DNA of 64,000 nt from Saprospiraceae bacterium (GCA_016714445.1 JADJNF010000001.1:1240001-1304000), one strand, 5' to 3'; positions 35,089 to 45,903 are shown, counted from the stretch's first letter. Notes: generated by a model from the sequence alone, not told the origin. Made by a program: numbers and translations.

Positions 35089-35448
35089 TAAAACCTTTGG
35101 TCACTTAAAAAAACATTTTATTACAAATTATTTAACGGATTCTTAACACTAAACGCTGCATAATTTAAGGAATCAAATTACATATAATTATTTAACATAT
35201 TTAAAACATTATATTTGTTTAGTTTAATATTGTATTACTAATAAAAAGTTAATAAATTAGTTAAATTTAAGTTAACAGAGAAGGTTAAAAATTAGAAGGT
35301 TAAGGATTTTATTTTTTGGATTTTTTGTAATTCTCAATGCCCAAAGGAGTTGATGAAAAATGTAGCATTTTAAACGTGCGACTCCTATTAGGGTTTGCCT
35401 ATTCTGAGAAATTATAAACTATTACCATTTAAACATATAATTACAAAA
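35089..35448. other. Spacer between the two SusCD loci
   Basis: Very AT-rich, with no gene and no recognised site other than the -7 box at its left edge and the hairpin that follows it at 35449. Confidence 0.4.
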
Positions 35449-35472
35449 GGGTAAGATGAAAACATCCTACCC
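35449..35472 (-). terminator. Terminator of second SusCD operon
   Basis: Hairpin GGGTAAGATG/CATCCTACCC with one mismatch and an AAAA loop. On the minus strand TTTTG follows. It lies about 35 bp after the second susD stop. Confidence 0.65.
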
Positions 35473-35506
35473 TCTCGATTATGTTATTTCAAAAAATAAA
35501 AAAATA

Positions 35507-37084
35507 TTAATAACCAGGGTTCTGCTGAGCTTTTAATGTTGGGTTTGTATTCAATTCGTCCAAAGGAATGGGCCAAAGGAATCGGAAATCATCATAAGCT
35601 CTTGCAACGATAGTTCTTGAACCTTTATATTCTCCGTTTTCATAATTCAAACCGAAGCCCCAACTTGCTTTCGTGGTATTTCCAAAAGCAACTTTAGCAG
35701 GAATTCCACCAGTATTGAAGTCAGAATCTAATGCCAACCTATGAATATCAGGCCATCTTCTTCCTTCACCCAGGAACTCGATACGTCTTTCAAATAAAAT
35801 CGCAGCAATTAATTCCTTGGTTGATGCAAATGAAGCAGCTGTAAACTGATCAGCCGGAGTAGTTACCGCTCTGTTTCTGACAGAATTCAATAAATCCAAG
35901 GCTGCACTCGTATTTCCACTTCTTGCTTGTGCTTCTGCAGTATTTAAAACTACTTCTGCCAAACGTATAGTAGGATTATAGTCTTCCTGAGTGGCTACTC
36001 TTCTGTATTTATTGCTGAAGAAACCATTTCCTGCCTCACTTACCAATGAACTTCTTCTAAGATCACTTTGTAACCATGCAGGATTGTTATACATGATCGG
36101 ACTTATCGCAATCAAAGCTCTACCAGGAGCAACACCATACATGTTTGGCAATGAACCATTTACTCCCGGGTTATCGGTAGATGCATTTTCAATGGAAAAT
36201 ATTGACTCCGTATTGGTACCATTATTAGCAAAAACTCCGTCAGGCGTTGCAGTAAGACTGTATCCGGTTAGTTTATTTGCTTCAGTTATCACACCAGCCC
36301 AATCTCCTTTGTGCAATAAAATTCTGTTTTTTAAGGCTATCGCTGCACCTTTAGTTGCCCGTGTAACTTTGAGTACACCACTTCTGGTAGCTGGCAAATT
36401 AGTTTCAGCAAAATTCAAATCTTCCAATAACAATGTATAACATTCAGCTACAGTGTTTCTCCCTTTTGCAACTTCGGACTCAAGTCTTTCTGCTGTGTTT
36501 ACAGCTACAGTTCTGTACGGGACACCAGGGTGACTAGCACCAGCAGTATGTCCAAATGGTCTTGAAAAATGTACCAACAACTCGTGGTGTGCCAAAGCTC
36601 TCAAAAATCTTGCTTCACCTTCATATGCTGAAGCTTGGGCTGCTGTCAATACTCCGTCGGCTGCTGCTTTCTGTACTCCTTCAATTATAATATTGGCTTT
36701 ATTAACTACACTATATAATGTATGCCACATAAATACATTATTTGCAGAAGCGGTATTATAATTGGCCTCGTAGGTTATGGCAAAAAACGCTGCAACATTC
36801 AACATATCTTCACCACGCATATCACCCTGCTCCACGTTTGCCGCCCCAAAAGGATAACCCCTAACTGCACCACCCGCGTAGAAACCACTTTGGGCAGCGT
36901 CGTAAACCCCTACCATTGATAGTTCAACTCTTGCAGGATTCGAAAATGCCAGTGACTCAGTAATTCTGTCAAATGGCTCCAATTCTGTTACTTCTTTGTC
37001 ACATGATGTCACAGAAATCATTACCAATATGGATAATATGGTAAATACTTTATTTTTTAAATTTATAAATTTTATTGATTTCAT
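35507..37084 (-). CDS. SusD/RagB-like lipoprotein 2 (intact)
   Basis: A 525-residue SusD-family lipoprotein (lipobox SVTSC, Cys28). Visible marks are the N-terminal LEPFDRITESLAFSNPARVE, MWHTLYSVVNKANIIIEGVQ, YEGEARFLRALAHHELLVHF (TPR helix) and the C-terminal RPxD region AEVVLNTAEAQARSGNTSAA, LIAAILFERRIEFLGEGRRW and FLWPIPLDELNTNP. It caps the SusC-like barrel encoded 18 bp upstream. The substrate is unknown; no glycoside hydrolase lies nearby. Confidence 0.92.
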   Translation of the reverse strand: MKSIKFINLKNKVFTILSILVMISVTSCDKEVTELEPFDRITESLAFSNPARVELSMVGVYDAAQSGFYAGGAVRGYPFGAANVEQGDMRGEDMLNVAAFFAITYEANYNTASANNVFMWHTLYSVVNKANIIIEGVQKAAADGVLTAAQASAYEGEARFLRALAHHELLVHFSRPFGHTAGASHPGVPYRTVAVNTAERLESEVAKGRNTVAECYTLLLEDLNFAETNLPATRSGVLKVTRATKGAAIALKNRILLHKGDWAGVITEANKLTGYSLTATPDGVFANNGTNTESIFSIENASTDNPGVNGSLPNMYGVAPGRALIAISPIMYNNPAWLQSDLRRSSLVSEAGNGFFSNKYRRVATQEDYNPTIRLAEVVLNTAEAQARSGNTSAALDLLNSVRNRAVTTPADQFTAASFASTKELIAAILFERRIEFLGEGRRWPDIHRLALDSDFNTGGIPAKVAFGNTTKASWGFGLNYENGEYKGSRTIVARAYDDFRFLWPIPLDELNTNPTLKAQQNPGY

Positions 37085-37102
37085 CTTTCTATTTTTTAAT
37101 AA

Positions 37103-40100
37103 TTAAAAACCTAATTTAACACCTACAGAAACTACTTTTTGCTGTGGATTACCGTTAAAATCTTCTCCAAATCCAGTGTTGGTGGAGAAATTAGTAGATG
37201 TTTCAGGATCTAAGCCACTGTAGTCCGTAAATGTCAATAAATTTTGTCCTTGTACGAAGATTCTGAAAGAACTCAGATCCAATGATTTTAAAACAGACGT
37301 TGGAAACGTATACCCTAAAGAAACATTTTGTAATCTAACAAAATCTCCATTCTCTACCCACCTTGTGGAAGCAAAATCTGGATTATTTGTAAATGCATCT
37401 CTGTTTAAGAACAATCTGGGCGTCTGTCCGTCGCCAGGATTTTCAACACTTTGCCATCTACCTAAAATTTCAGTTCCATTGTTATTAAAAGATTGGCTCA
37501 ACAAATCAGCTCTTGTCCTGTTCATGATAACATTTCCTCCTGAAAATCTTAAGAAGATATTCAAGTCAAAATTTCCAAAGGAAAAATTATTGTCAAATCC
37601 ACCAAAGAAAGTAGGTAATGCGGAGCCTAAAATAACCCGATCTCTTGATCCGTTTAACGCGCGAACAGTACCTAACTCAGTAGGATTAGCTTCGTTATAA
37701 ACATAATAAGTTTGATTTTGGATATTACCCTGAACCAAGATGGTTTCTGTGATTGCTCCATCAGCATCCCTGTTATATGTCTCGTATATTGGATTACCAT
37801 TGGCTGCATTAACTCCCATATAGTTATAACCATATATTGATCTGATAGATTCTCCTTCTCTGATGATGTTATAACTGCCGATGATATCTTGTCCATTTAC
37901 CAAGCTCAATACCTCATTTTTCTGAGTAGAGAAGTTAAGTGATGAACTCCATTTAAAATTACCGGTATTAATCACAGCGGCATCCAGTGTTAATTCAATA
38001 CCAGAACTTTTCACACGACCAATATTTCTATTTACAAAATTGCCAGGCACACCTAATGATGGTGCTGTTGGTGCTTGTAAGATTATATCATCGTTGTCCT
38101 GAATCCAATAAGCAGCGCTCAAATTGTATTTGTTATTTTTCAAACCCAGATCAAATCCAAAATCAATTTTGGTTTGAGCTTCCCACTTTAATCCATCATT
38201 TCCGAAATTACTGTATGCAATACCGTTTTGTGATCCATACAATGCTGATCCGAAAGAACCAATATATGGGTAATTTCCAATACTGGTGTTTCCTGTCTGT
38301 GCAGCAGAACCTCTGACTCTGAAGTCAGAAATTACATCACGTAACCCATCCCAGAATGTTTCCTGAGATACTCTATATGCAAAAGAACCGCCTGGGAAAT
38401 AACCTACTCGATTTGCAGGAGATAATGCTGAAAGTTCGTCTCGTCTTATGGAAGCACTTAAGTAATATTTGCTGTTGTAATTATAATTTACTCTACCCAA
38501 ATAAGAAGCCAATCCATTTTCACCTATTCCACCAAATACTGTAGGTGTTGCAAACGTTCCTGATACTATATTTTCCTGAAAGTAAATGTCAGAAATGTTT
38601 TGCACAGTAGACTGGAAAAAAGTACTCCTGTCCTTTTGATATTCCTGAACCAAGGTAACTCCCAGGTTATGAACATCTGCAAAAGTATTGTTGTAACTTA
38701 ACACATTTTGCCAGTTCCATCTGGTGGATGGGCTAAATGCCTGTGAAACAACTCCATTTGATCCGAATCCATCACCATGTCTTGCATCCTGAAAACTGAA
38801 ATCATCCACATAACTACCATCTATGCCCAATTGAGTTCTAAAAGAAAGACCTTCGGCAAGTTCAGCCTGAAGGTAAGCATTTCCCAATAATCTCCATGAT
38901 CTGGCAACCCGCTTGTCGTTTTCGAGTACAAATAACTGATTTGGAATTCCATTAGAGACTACATCATTATTGGCTCCTCTGCCTAATGCTCTAGGATTTA
39001 TAATATCCAGATTATATCCTGTTGGATGATTTGGATCACGAGCTTCTACATTTGGTAACATACGAATCACGCCAAATATATTTCCTGAAAGATTGTTGGA
39101 ACCTGTAAGTGGACCATAATTTTCCTGCCTTGTAACTCCACTTGAAAATCCAGCAGATAGCCAATTATTTACTTTTTGAGTAATATTAGCTCTAAAACTG
39201 TATCTTTTTAAGCTATTGGATAAAGCGATACCTTCCTGATCAGAAAATCCAAATGAAACGAAATAGTTTGTTTTATCAATTCCTCCACTTACTGATAATG
39301 AGTGTGTTTGTTGTTTTGCAGATCTGAAAATCAAATCTTGCCAATCCGTATCTACAGTACTACCATCTGGTCTTTTCTGAAGATTAGCTACAGGGTTAGC
39401 TGCGGCGTTTTTATATTTTTCATTTTGAATGGTCACAAAATCTTCTGCTCCTAAAAGATCAAACAATTTTGTTGCCTGAGCTACGCCATAGTTGCCGTCA
39501 TAAGTGAATTGAGCTTTACCTTTTTGACCTCTTTTAGTTGTGATCAAAAGAACACCATTTGCAGCTCTTGAACCATAAATGGCTGTCGCTGCTCCATCTT
39601 TAAGTATTTCATAAGATTCAATGTCATTTGGATTAATATCTCCCAAAGCATTTGCGGGCGTAAAACCACCCACATTACCACTAAATACTGGTACTCCATC
39701 CACAACAATCAACGGTTGAGTACCTGAAGAAATGGAATTGACACCTCTTATTCTTATTTGAGGTGCTGCACCCAAAATCCCGGATGTGTTTTGGATTTGT
39801 ACACCTGCAGCACGGCCAGCTAGTTGTTGCACAAAACTTGGTGATACAAGTGTTGCAATAGACTCACCTTTAACTTTTGAAATTGAACCAGTCACATCTT
39901 TTTTGGCTTGAGCTCCGTACCCAACCACTACGATTTCTTCAAGTAATTTACCTTCTGTAAGGGTTACATTGATTGTAGTAGACGTTCCAACTTCAATCTC
40001 CTGGGTATTATAACCAGCATAACTAAAAACTAAAACATTGACGTTTTGGGGAAGCTGAAGTTTAAAGTTTCCATCAATATCCGTTATGGTACCCACTCCT

Positions 40101-40240
40101 GAAGTTTCTTTGGCAACTACGTTCGCCCCAATCAACGGAGTTCCAGCTTCATCTGTCACGGTTCCGGAGACCGACTTTTGGCTGTAAGTAAATCCTACTC
40201 CTACCAGCAGAATAAACAGTGTAAATAAAAATTGTTTCAT
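37103..40240 (-). CDS. SusC/RagA-like TonB receptor 2 (intact)
   Basis: A 1045-residue outer-membrane transporter: signal peptide to about residue 20 (GFTYSQ), carboxypeptidase-regulatory domain 22-100, signature VVVGYGAQAKKDVTGSIS near 107-124, plug (IRIRGVNSISSGTQPLIVVD, ATAIYGSRAANGVLLITTKRG) and a barrel ending in VVSVGVKLGF. The length is normal for SusC. With the downstream SusD it forms a nutrient uptake complex. It is a separate, divergent paralogue of the broken SusC at 31843-35017. Confidence 0.94.
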   Translation of the reverse strand: MKQFLFTLFILLVGVGFTYSQKSVSGTVTDEAGTPLIGANVVAKETSGVGTITDIDGNFKLQLPQNVNVLVFSYAGYNTQEIEVGTSTTINVTLTEGKLLEEIVVVGYGAQAKKDVTGSISKVKGESIATLVSPSFVQQLAGRAAGVQIQNTSGILGAAPQIRIRGVNSISSGTQPLIVVDGVPVFSGNVGGFTPANALGDINPNDIESYEILKDGAATAIYGSRAANGVLLITTKRGQKGKAQFTYDGNYGVAQATKLFDLLGAEDFVTIQNEKYKNAAANPVANLQKRPDGSTVDTDWQDLIFRSAKQQTHSLSVSGGIDKTNYFVSFGFSDQEGIALSNSLKRYSFRANITQKVNNWLSAGFSSGVTRQENYGPLTGSNNLSGNIFGVIRMLPNVEARDPNHPTGYNLDIINPRALGRGANNDVVSNGIPNQLFVLENDKRVARSWRLLGNAYLQAELAEGLSFRTQLGIDGSYVDDFSFQDARHGDGFGSNGVVSQAFSPSTRWNWQNVLSYNNTFADVHNLGVTLVQEYQKDRSTFFQSTVQNISDIYFQENIVSGTFATPTVFGGIGENGLASYLGRVNYNYNSKYYLSASIRRDELSALSPANRVGYFPGGSFAYRVSQETFWDGLRDVISDFRVRGSAAQTGNTSIGNYPYIGSFGSALYGSQNGIAYSNFGNDGLKWEAQTKIDFGFDLGLKNNKYNLSAAYWIQDNDDIILQAPTAPSLGVPGNFVNRNIGRVKSSGIELTLDAAVINTGNFKWSSSLNFSTQKNEVLSLVNGQDIIGSYNIIREGESIRSIYGYNYMGVNAANGNPIYETYNRDADGAITETILVQGNIQNQTYYVYNEANPTELGTVRALNGSRDRVILGSALPTFFGGFDNNFSFGNFDLNIFLRFSGGNVIMNRTRADLLSQSFNNNGTEILGRWQSVENPGDGQTPRLFLNRDAFTNNPDFASTRWVENGDFVRLQNVSLGYTFPTSVLKSLDLSSFRIFVQGQNLLTFTDYSGLDPETSTNFSTNTGFGEDFNGNPQQKVVSVGVKLGF

Positions 40241-40510
40241 AATAAAATTGTTTGGTTTAAAAATTTGATTATTGAATAAACTAAAAGTATTGACAGTTTT
40301 ATAATCTTAAACTACAGCATGAAAGATGATTTGTAAGTAAAAGACTATAATATCGCCACATTATTAACTGAAAATTAACATAAAACGCTGCTTAATTGTT
40401 AAAAAAATATGTAAAAATATTATTTTTTTTATGATAACAAATTGATAATCTATTATTTATAAAATAATAAGTTTATATATAATTAACATTTATTTTATAA
40501 ATTTTTGCCG
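40241..40510. other. Long AT-rich leader region of second SusCD operon
   Basis: No gene is seen. If the minus-strand box at 40511-40518 is the promoter, this region is a leader of about 265 nt, which could hold regulation of the SusCD genes. Confidence 0.35.
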
Positions 40511-40518
40511 CAAAACTA
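40511..40518 (-). promoter_or_regulatory. TAnnTTTG-like element, minus strand
   Basis: TAGTTTTG on the minus strand, about 270 bp before the second susC start. It is back to back with the plus-strand box at 40538. Confidence 0.3.
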
Positions 40519-40537
40519 AATATTTTCTATACTTCAG

Positions 40538-40545
40538 TATATTTG
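40538..40545 (+). promoter_or_regulatory. TAnnTTTG -7 element
   Basis: TATATTTG on the plus strand, 102 bp before the outer-membrane-protein gene. It is a likely promoter of the 40648-43010 operon. Confidence 0.5.
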
Positions 40546-40647
40546 CAATAAAATAAGACTATGTTTGTATCCGTATTATATAATGACGGGGATAATCTTT
40601 CCATTCATAACATAGTATTGGATATTTGACCAATTAAATATTTAAAG

Positions 40648-41121
40648 ATGAGATTCAGTTACACCCAAATACTTATTGTTGCTTTTTTCCTATTGAGCTA
40701 TTTTAATGCAAGTGCTCAGTTTCAGTTTGGAGGTGGGATGAAATTTAATACTAATAATCAATTCAAAGCACTGGGGCTTAATGCTAAAATTGGAAAAGAT
40801 ATTTCTGAGAAATTTGATATCAATGTAGATGTAGCATACTATCTTGCCACCAAAGCATCGTGGTCATTTGATTTCAATCTCCACTACAGGTTATTTAATC
40901 TGGATGATAAACTCATTCTGAATCCAACAGCTGGTATTAATTTTACACGCACTGATTTTGACAAAGATTCTAATTCTGTGTTAAATAACTCATTAAATCT
41001 GGGCGTGTCATTGCGTGTACCTACAGACAAATATACTTATTATATTGAGCCGCAGTGGATATTGGACAATGGTCAGTTTGTATTTAGTGTAGGTGTATTA
41101 TACCCGACCATCTCAAGATAA
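40648..41121 (+). CDS. Small outer-membrane beta-barrel-like protein
   Basis: A 157-residue exported protein (signal peptide to about FNASAQ) with alternating hydrophobic beta-strands: FQFGGGMKFNTNNQFKALGL, FDINVDVAYYLATKASWSF, NLGVSLRVPTDKYTYYIEPQ and GQFVFSVGVLYPTISR at the end. It fits a small eight-strand OmpW/OmpX-like barrel. The specific function is unknown. The next gene starts directly at its stop codon, so it is the first gene of a three-gene operon. Confidence 0.75.
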   Translation: MRFSYTQILIVAFFLLSYFNASAQFQFGGGMKFNTNNQFKALGLNAKIGKDISEKFDINVDVAYYLATKASWSFDFNLHYRLFNLDDKLILNPTAGINFTRTDFDKDSNSVLNNSLNLGVSLRVPTDKYTYYIEPQWILDNGQFVFSVGVLYPTISR

Positions 41122-42042
41122 ATGAAATTCAAATTTCTGTTTGCTACTGCAGCCCTTCTTATGATACAGTGTATGCCATCCACTAATAAAAAAGTTCGTT
41201 TAGACATTCAGGGACACAGGGGATGCAGAGGCCTTATGCCGGAAAATACCATTGAAGGTTTTATAAAAGCAGTGGAACTTGGGGTAACCACATTGGAACT
41301 TGATGTCGTAGTGAGTAAGGACTCAAAACTCGTTGTCTCTCATGAAGCTTTTTTTAATTATGAAATAACAACACCTCCAAATAACCTAATTATTAATGAA
41401 GCCAATCAAAAGGACTTCAATATTTTCCAAATGACTTATGATGAAATCAGTACCTTTGATGTCGGTTTAAAATTACATCCAAAATTTCCTTTACAAAGCA
41501 AAATAAAAACCTATAAACCTACTCTTTCCATGATAGTGGATGCTGTAGAGCAATATATCAAAACTAACCATTTAGATCCGGTCTGGTACAATATAGAGAT
41601 AAAACACGAAAAAAGTCAGGACAACTTATATAATCCGACCAGCGAAGTTTTTACTCAACTGGTATATGATGAAGTGGTTAGACTCGGTATTGCCAAAAAA
41701 TGTAACATTCAATCGTTTGATTCTGATTGTCTGAATATTCTTCATAAAATAGATAGCTCCATTGAAATCGCATTATTGGTAGGTAACCTTGACTCATTCA
41801 TGCAAAACCTGAATCAACTCACTTTCAAACCTGACATCTATAGTCCACATTTTTCACTTGTGAATGATCAACTGTTGGATTATTGTAAAAAAAATAAAAT
41901 AAAACTGATCCCGTGGACAGTGAATGAAGAGGCAGACATTTTAAGACTTATACAACTTGGTGTAGATGGCATCATTTCTGACTATCCCGATAAAGTTATC
42001 GAATTGTATGAAGGATCAGGATATAAAAGCAATAAAGAATAA
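41122..42042 (+). CDS. Glycerophosphodiester phosphodiesterase, lipoprotein
   Basis: A 306-residue GDPD-family enzyme with a lipobox-like signal (LLMIQC, Cys17) that splits glycerophosphodiesters into glycerol-3-phosphate and an alcohol. Motifs of the TIM-barrel are QGHRGCRGLMPENTIEGF (catalytic His and metal Glu), LELDVVVSKDSKLVVSHEAF, WYNIEIKHE and the C-terminal IPWTVNEEADILRLIQLGVD and GIISDYPD. It begins right after the stop of the barrel gene and overlaps the next gene by one base. Confidence 0.92.
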   Translation: MKFKFLFATAALLMIQCMPSTNKKVRLDIQGHRGCRGLMPENTIEGFIKAVELGVTTLELDVVVSKDSKLVVSHEAFFNYEITTPPNNLIINEANQKDFNIFQMTYDEISTFDVGLKLHPKFPLQSKIKTYKPTLSMIVDAVEQYIKTNHLDPVWYNIEIKHEKSQDNLYNPTSEVFTQLVYDEVVRLGIAKKCNIQSFDSDCLNILHKIDSSIEIALLVGNLDSFMQNLNQLTFKPDIYSPHFSLVNDQLLDYCKKNKIKLIPWTVNEEADILRLIQLGVDGIISDYPDKVIELYEGSGYKSNKE

Positions 42043-43010
42043 TGCCACTTTTAGAGAGTAGTTCGTATCGCCCGCCTGTATGGCTACGCAATGGTCACAT
42101 TAATACCATCTATCCGTACTACTTTAGAAAAAAAAGTCTCCTTCCTTATAAAAGAGAACGGTTTAGTACACCGGACAATGATTTTTATGATGTGGACTGG
42201 CTTTTGTCAGAAAACAAAAAGAGACTCTGTATTTTGCTCCATGGATTGGAAGGGTCCAGCGGATCACAATATATCAGGGGAAATGCAAAAACACTCACCA
42301 ATCACGAATTTAATATTGCTGCTATAAATTTCAGGTCTTGTAGTGGTGAAATAAACAGGCAGCTTAAGATGTATCACAGCGGTTTTACAGAAGATCTTCA
42401 TCACTTTATCCAAAATGTTGAAGCAAATTTTGATGAAATATTTCTATGTGGTTTCAGTTTAGGGGGCAACGTAGTCATGAAATATGCAGGTGATGGAGTG
42501 TATACACTTTCGCCCAAAATAAAAGCCATAGCAGGTGTTTCTGTACCTTGTGATCTCCGGGCCGGAAGTATAAAAATAATGGAAAGAAAAAATCATTTTT
42601 ATGAAACAAAATTTCTTGAAACCCTACTAAATAAAGTAAAAATAAAACATCAGCATCATCCTGATAGAATTGATATAAGATGGCTGAACAAAGTGAAAAC
42701 CTTGTGGGATTTTGATGATCGGTTTACGTCTTCTCTTCATGGATTCCAAGATGCCGAAGATTATTACCATACGTGTAACAGCAAACAGTTTTTATCACAT
42801 ATTAAAATACCAGCATTAATTATAAACGCAAAAGATGACACTTTTTTGCCGGAATCATCTTATCCCTATGATGAAGCCAAATCAAACGAAAATTTATTTT
42901 TAATGACGCCAGAATATGGCGGTCACGTTGGTTTTACTACCTTTGGCACAGATTCCTATTGGAATGAGACAAACGTATTAAATTTTTTTATGCAATATAG
43001 TATGATATAA
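42042..43010 (+). CDS. YheT-type alpha/beta hydrolase
   Basis: A 322-residue hydrolase of the YheT/embryogenesis-associated EMB8 family. The N-terminus YRPPVWLRNGHINTIYPYYF is diagnostic. Oxyanion motif: LLHGLEGSSGSQYIRG. Nucleophile elbow: LCGFSLGGNVVMKYAGD (Ser in GFSLGG). An Asp in INAKDDTFLPES and a His in GGHVGF complete the triad. The substrate is probably an ester or lipid. Start ATG overlaps the stop of the GDPD gene (TAATG). Confidence 0.9.
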   Translation: MPLLESSSYRPPVWLRNGHINTIYPYYFRKKSLLPYKRERFSTPDNDFYDVDWLLSENKKRLCILLHGLEGSSGSQYIRGNAKTLTNHEFNIAAINFRSCSGEINRQLKMYHSGFTEDLHHFIQNVEANFDEIFLCGFSLGGNVVMKYAGDGVYTLSPKIKAIAGVSVPCDLRAGSIKIMERKNHFYETKFLETLLNKVKIKHQHHPDRIDIRWLNKVKTLWDFDDRFTSSLHGFQDAEDYYHTCNSKQFLSHIKIPALIINAKDDTFLPESSYPYDEAKSNENLFLMTPEYGGHVGFTTFGTDSYWNETNVLNFFMQYSMI

Positions 43011-43418
43011 ATTAGTTGAATATTTGGGATTGATTAAATATTAATCAAAGTTTACAAGCGAAAAAATTTATTTTACAATTAGCTATATTTTTCTTCGTAG
43101 ATAGCAGCAATGACACAAAGTAGGCCTTTTCTAAAATAAAATTTCTTCACTTTTGCTCAAACATGAAAATTTAAACATATTCTAATATTGAAGGATGGTA
43201 TGGTTATGATATTATTAATAAAGAAATTGTTCCAAATGGGCTTGAATTATTTTTGGCAAGAAGGTGCCCTTATATTTTCATTTTCAACAAAATAAGCCGG
43301 TCATCTTATCAAACACGATTTTAAAACATAATTTTAAATATAAATAAATGTCAAAATCCAGTTATAAAATACAACTAATAAAACCACAACATTCTTTAAT
43401 CTTAACCAGGCTATTGAA
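43011..43418. other. Intergenic region upstream of DUF5686 gene
   Basis: Mostly AT-rich, no gene. A TATTTTTG box lies at 43248-43255 (plus strand), 164 bp before the next start. No hairpin of note was seen. Confidence 0.35.
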
Positions 43419-45899
43419 TTGAAAATAAACATTTTTTATAAGATTGTACTGCTCACTATCTTCACATTCCCTTGGCATGTGTATTCGCAGGTTTCAGGTA
43501 CGATTACTGATGTAAATGGAATCCCACTACCCTATGCGACGGTATATTTAGAAGGGACATCTATTGGAACCATAAGCAATGAAGAAGGCAAATATACGCT
43601 GGAACTGACTCGGAATGACGATTATAACATTGCCTACCAGTATGTAGGATATAAAAAAGCACTTTACAATATCAGATATTCAGGGTCACCCATTCAAAAA
43701 GATATTGCCCTACTCATAGATGATAATATACTTAATGAGTTGACGATATCTGCTGATCGTGAAGATCCGGCTTATGAAATAATCAGAAAAGCCATAAAAA
43801 AAAGAAGTTATTTTAAAAATCAGGTTAAAAAATATGAAGCTGATTTATATGTAAAAGGAGTTGTAAAAATAACCGATGCCCCAAAAAAGATTTTAGGAGA
43901 AAATGTGGGAGATATGAATGGAATATTGGATACATCACGTCAGGGCATAGTTTACCTTTCTGAATCCAAATCCAAATTTTATTTCCAGTATCCTGATCAA
44001 ACAAAAGAAGTTATGGTTTCGTCTATAAAATCAGGTGACAATAGTCTATTTACAGCCAATCAATTCTCCTGGGCTTCATTTGACATCTATGCTGAATACC
44101 TTAATTTTACCAGATCGATTGTCTCGCCGATAGCAGACAATGCAATGTCTCATTATAATTTCAGGCTTGACCAGGTCACCATAGATCAAAATGGTTACAC
44201 CATTAACAAAATAAAAATCATCCCAAAATCCAATTCTTCCCCTTTGCTCAATGGCTATATTTATATTACGGATGAATATTGGAACGTGTACAGTACAGAT
44301 ATTTCTTTGTATGGAAATGCTTTAAAAAATACTTTTCTTGATACCATAAATATAAAACAAGTATATGTACCTGTATCCAAACCGGATACATGGAGATTGT
44401 TTAGCCAGGTAATTTCCTTTAAAGCCGGTTTGTTCGGATTTAAAATGGCTGGTAACTTTTCATACATTTTTTCTGATTACCTTCTTAATGTAGATGTAGC
44501 TTCACAATTTAGTACCAATGAGACGTTTAAAGTAGAACAAAATGCTTTAAAAAAAGACTCTTTATTTTGGAAAAAAATCAGACCCATACCCCTCACAGAA
44601 GAAGAACAAAAAGATTATATCAAAAAAGATTCTTTGCAAAAATTGTGGAATACAAGATCCTACATGGACTCTATGGACAGGGTAAATAACAAATTTACCT
44701 TACTAAAATTACTCACCGGTTACTCCTATGAAAAATCTTATAAAAAAACCAGCATATCCTTCCCTAGCCCACTGTCTACGTTGCGTTTTAATGCTGTGGA
44801 AGGATTTAAAATCAATTTAAATTGTATTTGGGAAAAAAAGGACTCCACCTATAGAAAATGGACGATCCATCCCGTCATAGAATATGGTTTTGCAGATAAA
44901 ATTTTAAAACCACATATTTCTGCTGAATATAAGTTTGATAATTATAATCAGGGTATTATTTCATTTAAGGCCGGAAGACAAAACCAACAATATGATACAA
45001 GAGATCCCATTACTGAAAGAAACAATACCTGGAATTCTTTATGGAACAAAATAAACAGGATTCGTCTTTTTCAAAACGATTTTGTCACATTGGGTTATCG
45101 AAAGGAAATTTTTAATGGTTTTTATGTCAATCTTTCTACCTCATATACTTCCAGAAAGCCTGTTTTTGTCAATACACAATATAGTCTGAGGAGAAAAGAC
45201 ATCCTATATGATGAAAATATCCCAAGACAAGATCTCGATTCAAAGGTATATCAGGAAAATAGCTATTTGAAAAACAGCATTTCAATACTAATTTGTCCTG
45301 CCCAAAAATTCAGCAGCTACCCTTACGTTAAGGTAAGAGACGTCTCAAACTGGCCAAACATTACCGTAGATTACGAGTCAGGAATTCCTATCACTAATAA
45401 TTCTTCTTTGTTTCACAAATTAAAACTTAAAATAAAAGACAATTATGTCAATGCCAGATTGATTGGATATTTCAGTTATAATTTTGAGGCCAATACTTTT
45501 ATCGGAAGCGTACCATCCTATTTTGCAGATTTTGTCCACCCTGTGGGAAACCAGCTTCAGACACCTATAGGAACGGACTTCAGTCATTTTAATCTTTTGC
45601 CATATTATGAATTCAGTACAGACAAGTATTATGTTCAATTCAATTTCAGACACCATTTTAACGGATTTATTTTTGATAAAATTCCGTTAATAAATAAAAC
45701 CAGTTTAAAAATGGTGGCAGGGTGTTCGGGGCTGTATGAACATTATAAGGGCCAATATATAGAACCTTTTGTGGGCATTGAAAATTTCAGAATTGGTCCC
45801 ATTCAATTGTTTGATGTGGATTATACCTGGTCATTTGACCGAAACGGATACAGAGATCAGGGTATTACCATCAGACTTACCCAACTTCTGAACAATTGA
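43419..45899 (+). CDS. DUF5686 outer-membrane protein with carboxypeptidase-regulatory domain
   Basis: An 826-residue outer-membrane protein. It starts with TTG (43419), placing the signal peptide FYKIVLLTIFTFPWHVYS at once, so this start is likely. Residues 22-105 are a carboxypeptidase-regulatory domain (VSGTITDVNGIPLPYATVYL). The DUF5686 body begins with EDPAYEIIRKAIKKRSYFKN and YEADLYVKGVVKI, continues with SPIADNAMSHYNFRLD and ends as a barrel (DYTWSFDRNGYRDQGITIRL). DUF5686 proteins are common in Bacteroidota, and no function is established. A single gene. Confidence 0.88.
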   Translation: MKINIFYKIVLLTIFTFPWHVYSQVSGTITDVNGIPLPYATVYLEGTSIGTISNEEGKYTLELTRNDDYNIAYQYVGYKKALYNIRYSGSPIQKDIALLIDDNILNELTISADREDPAYEIIRKAIKKRSYFKNQVKKYEADLYVKGVVKITDAPKKILGENVGDMNGILDTSRQGIVYLSESKSKFYFQYPDQTKEVMVSSIKSGDNSLFTANQFSWASFDIYAEYLNFTRSIVSPIADNAMSHYNFRLDQVTIDQNGYTINKIKIIPKSNSSPLLNGYIYITDEYWNVYSTDISLYGNALKNTFLDTINIKQVYVPVSKPDTWRLFSQVISFKAGLFGFKMAGNFSYIFSDYLLNVDVASQFSTNETFKVEQNALKKDSLFWKKIRPIPLTEEEQKDYIKKDSLQKLWNTRSYMDSMDRVNNKFTLLKLLTGYSYEKSYKKTSISFPSPLSTLRFNAVEGFKINLNCIWEKKDSTYRKWTIHPVIEYGFADKILKPHISAEYKFDNYNQGIISFKAGRQNQQYDTRDPITERNNTWNSLWNKINRIRLFQNDFVTLGYRKEIFNGFYVNLSTSYTSRKPVFVNTQYSLRRKDILYDENIPRQDLDSKVYQENSYLKNSISILICPAQKFSSYPYVKVRDVSNWPNITVDYESGIPITNNSSLFHKLKLKIKDNYVNARLIGYFSYNFEANTFIGSVPSYFADFVHPVGNQLQTPIGTDFSHFNLLPYYEFSTDKYYVQFNFRHHFNGFIFDKIPLINKTSLKMVAGCSGLYEHYKGQYIEPFVGIENFRIGPIQLFDVDYTWSFDRNGYRDQGITIRLTQLLNN

Positions 45900-45903
45900 G
45901 CAT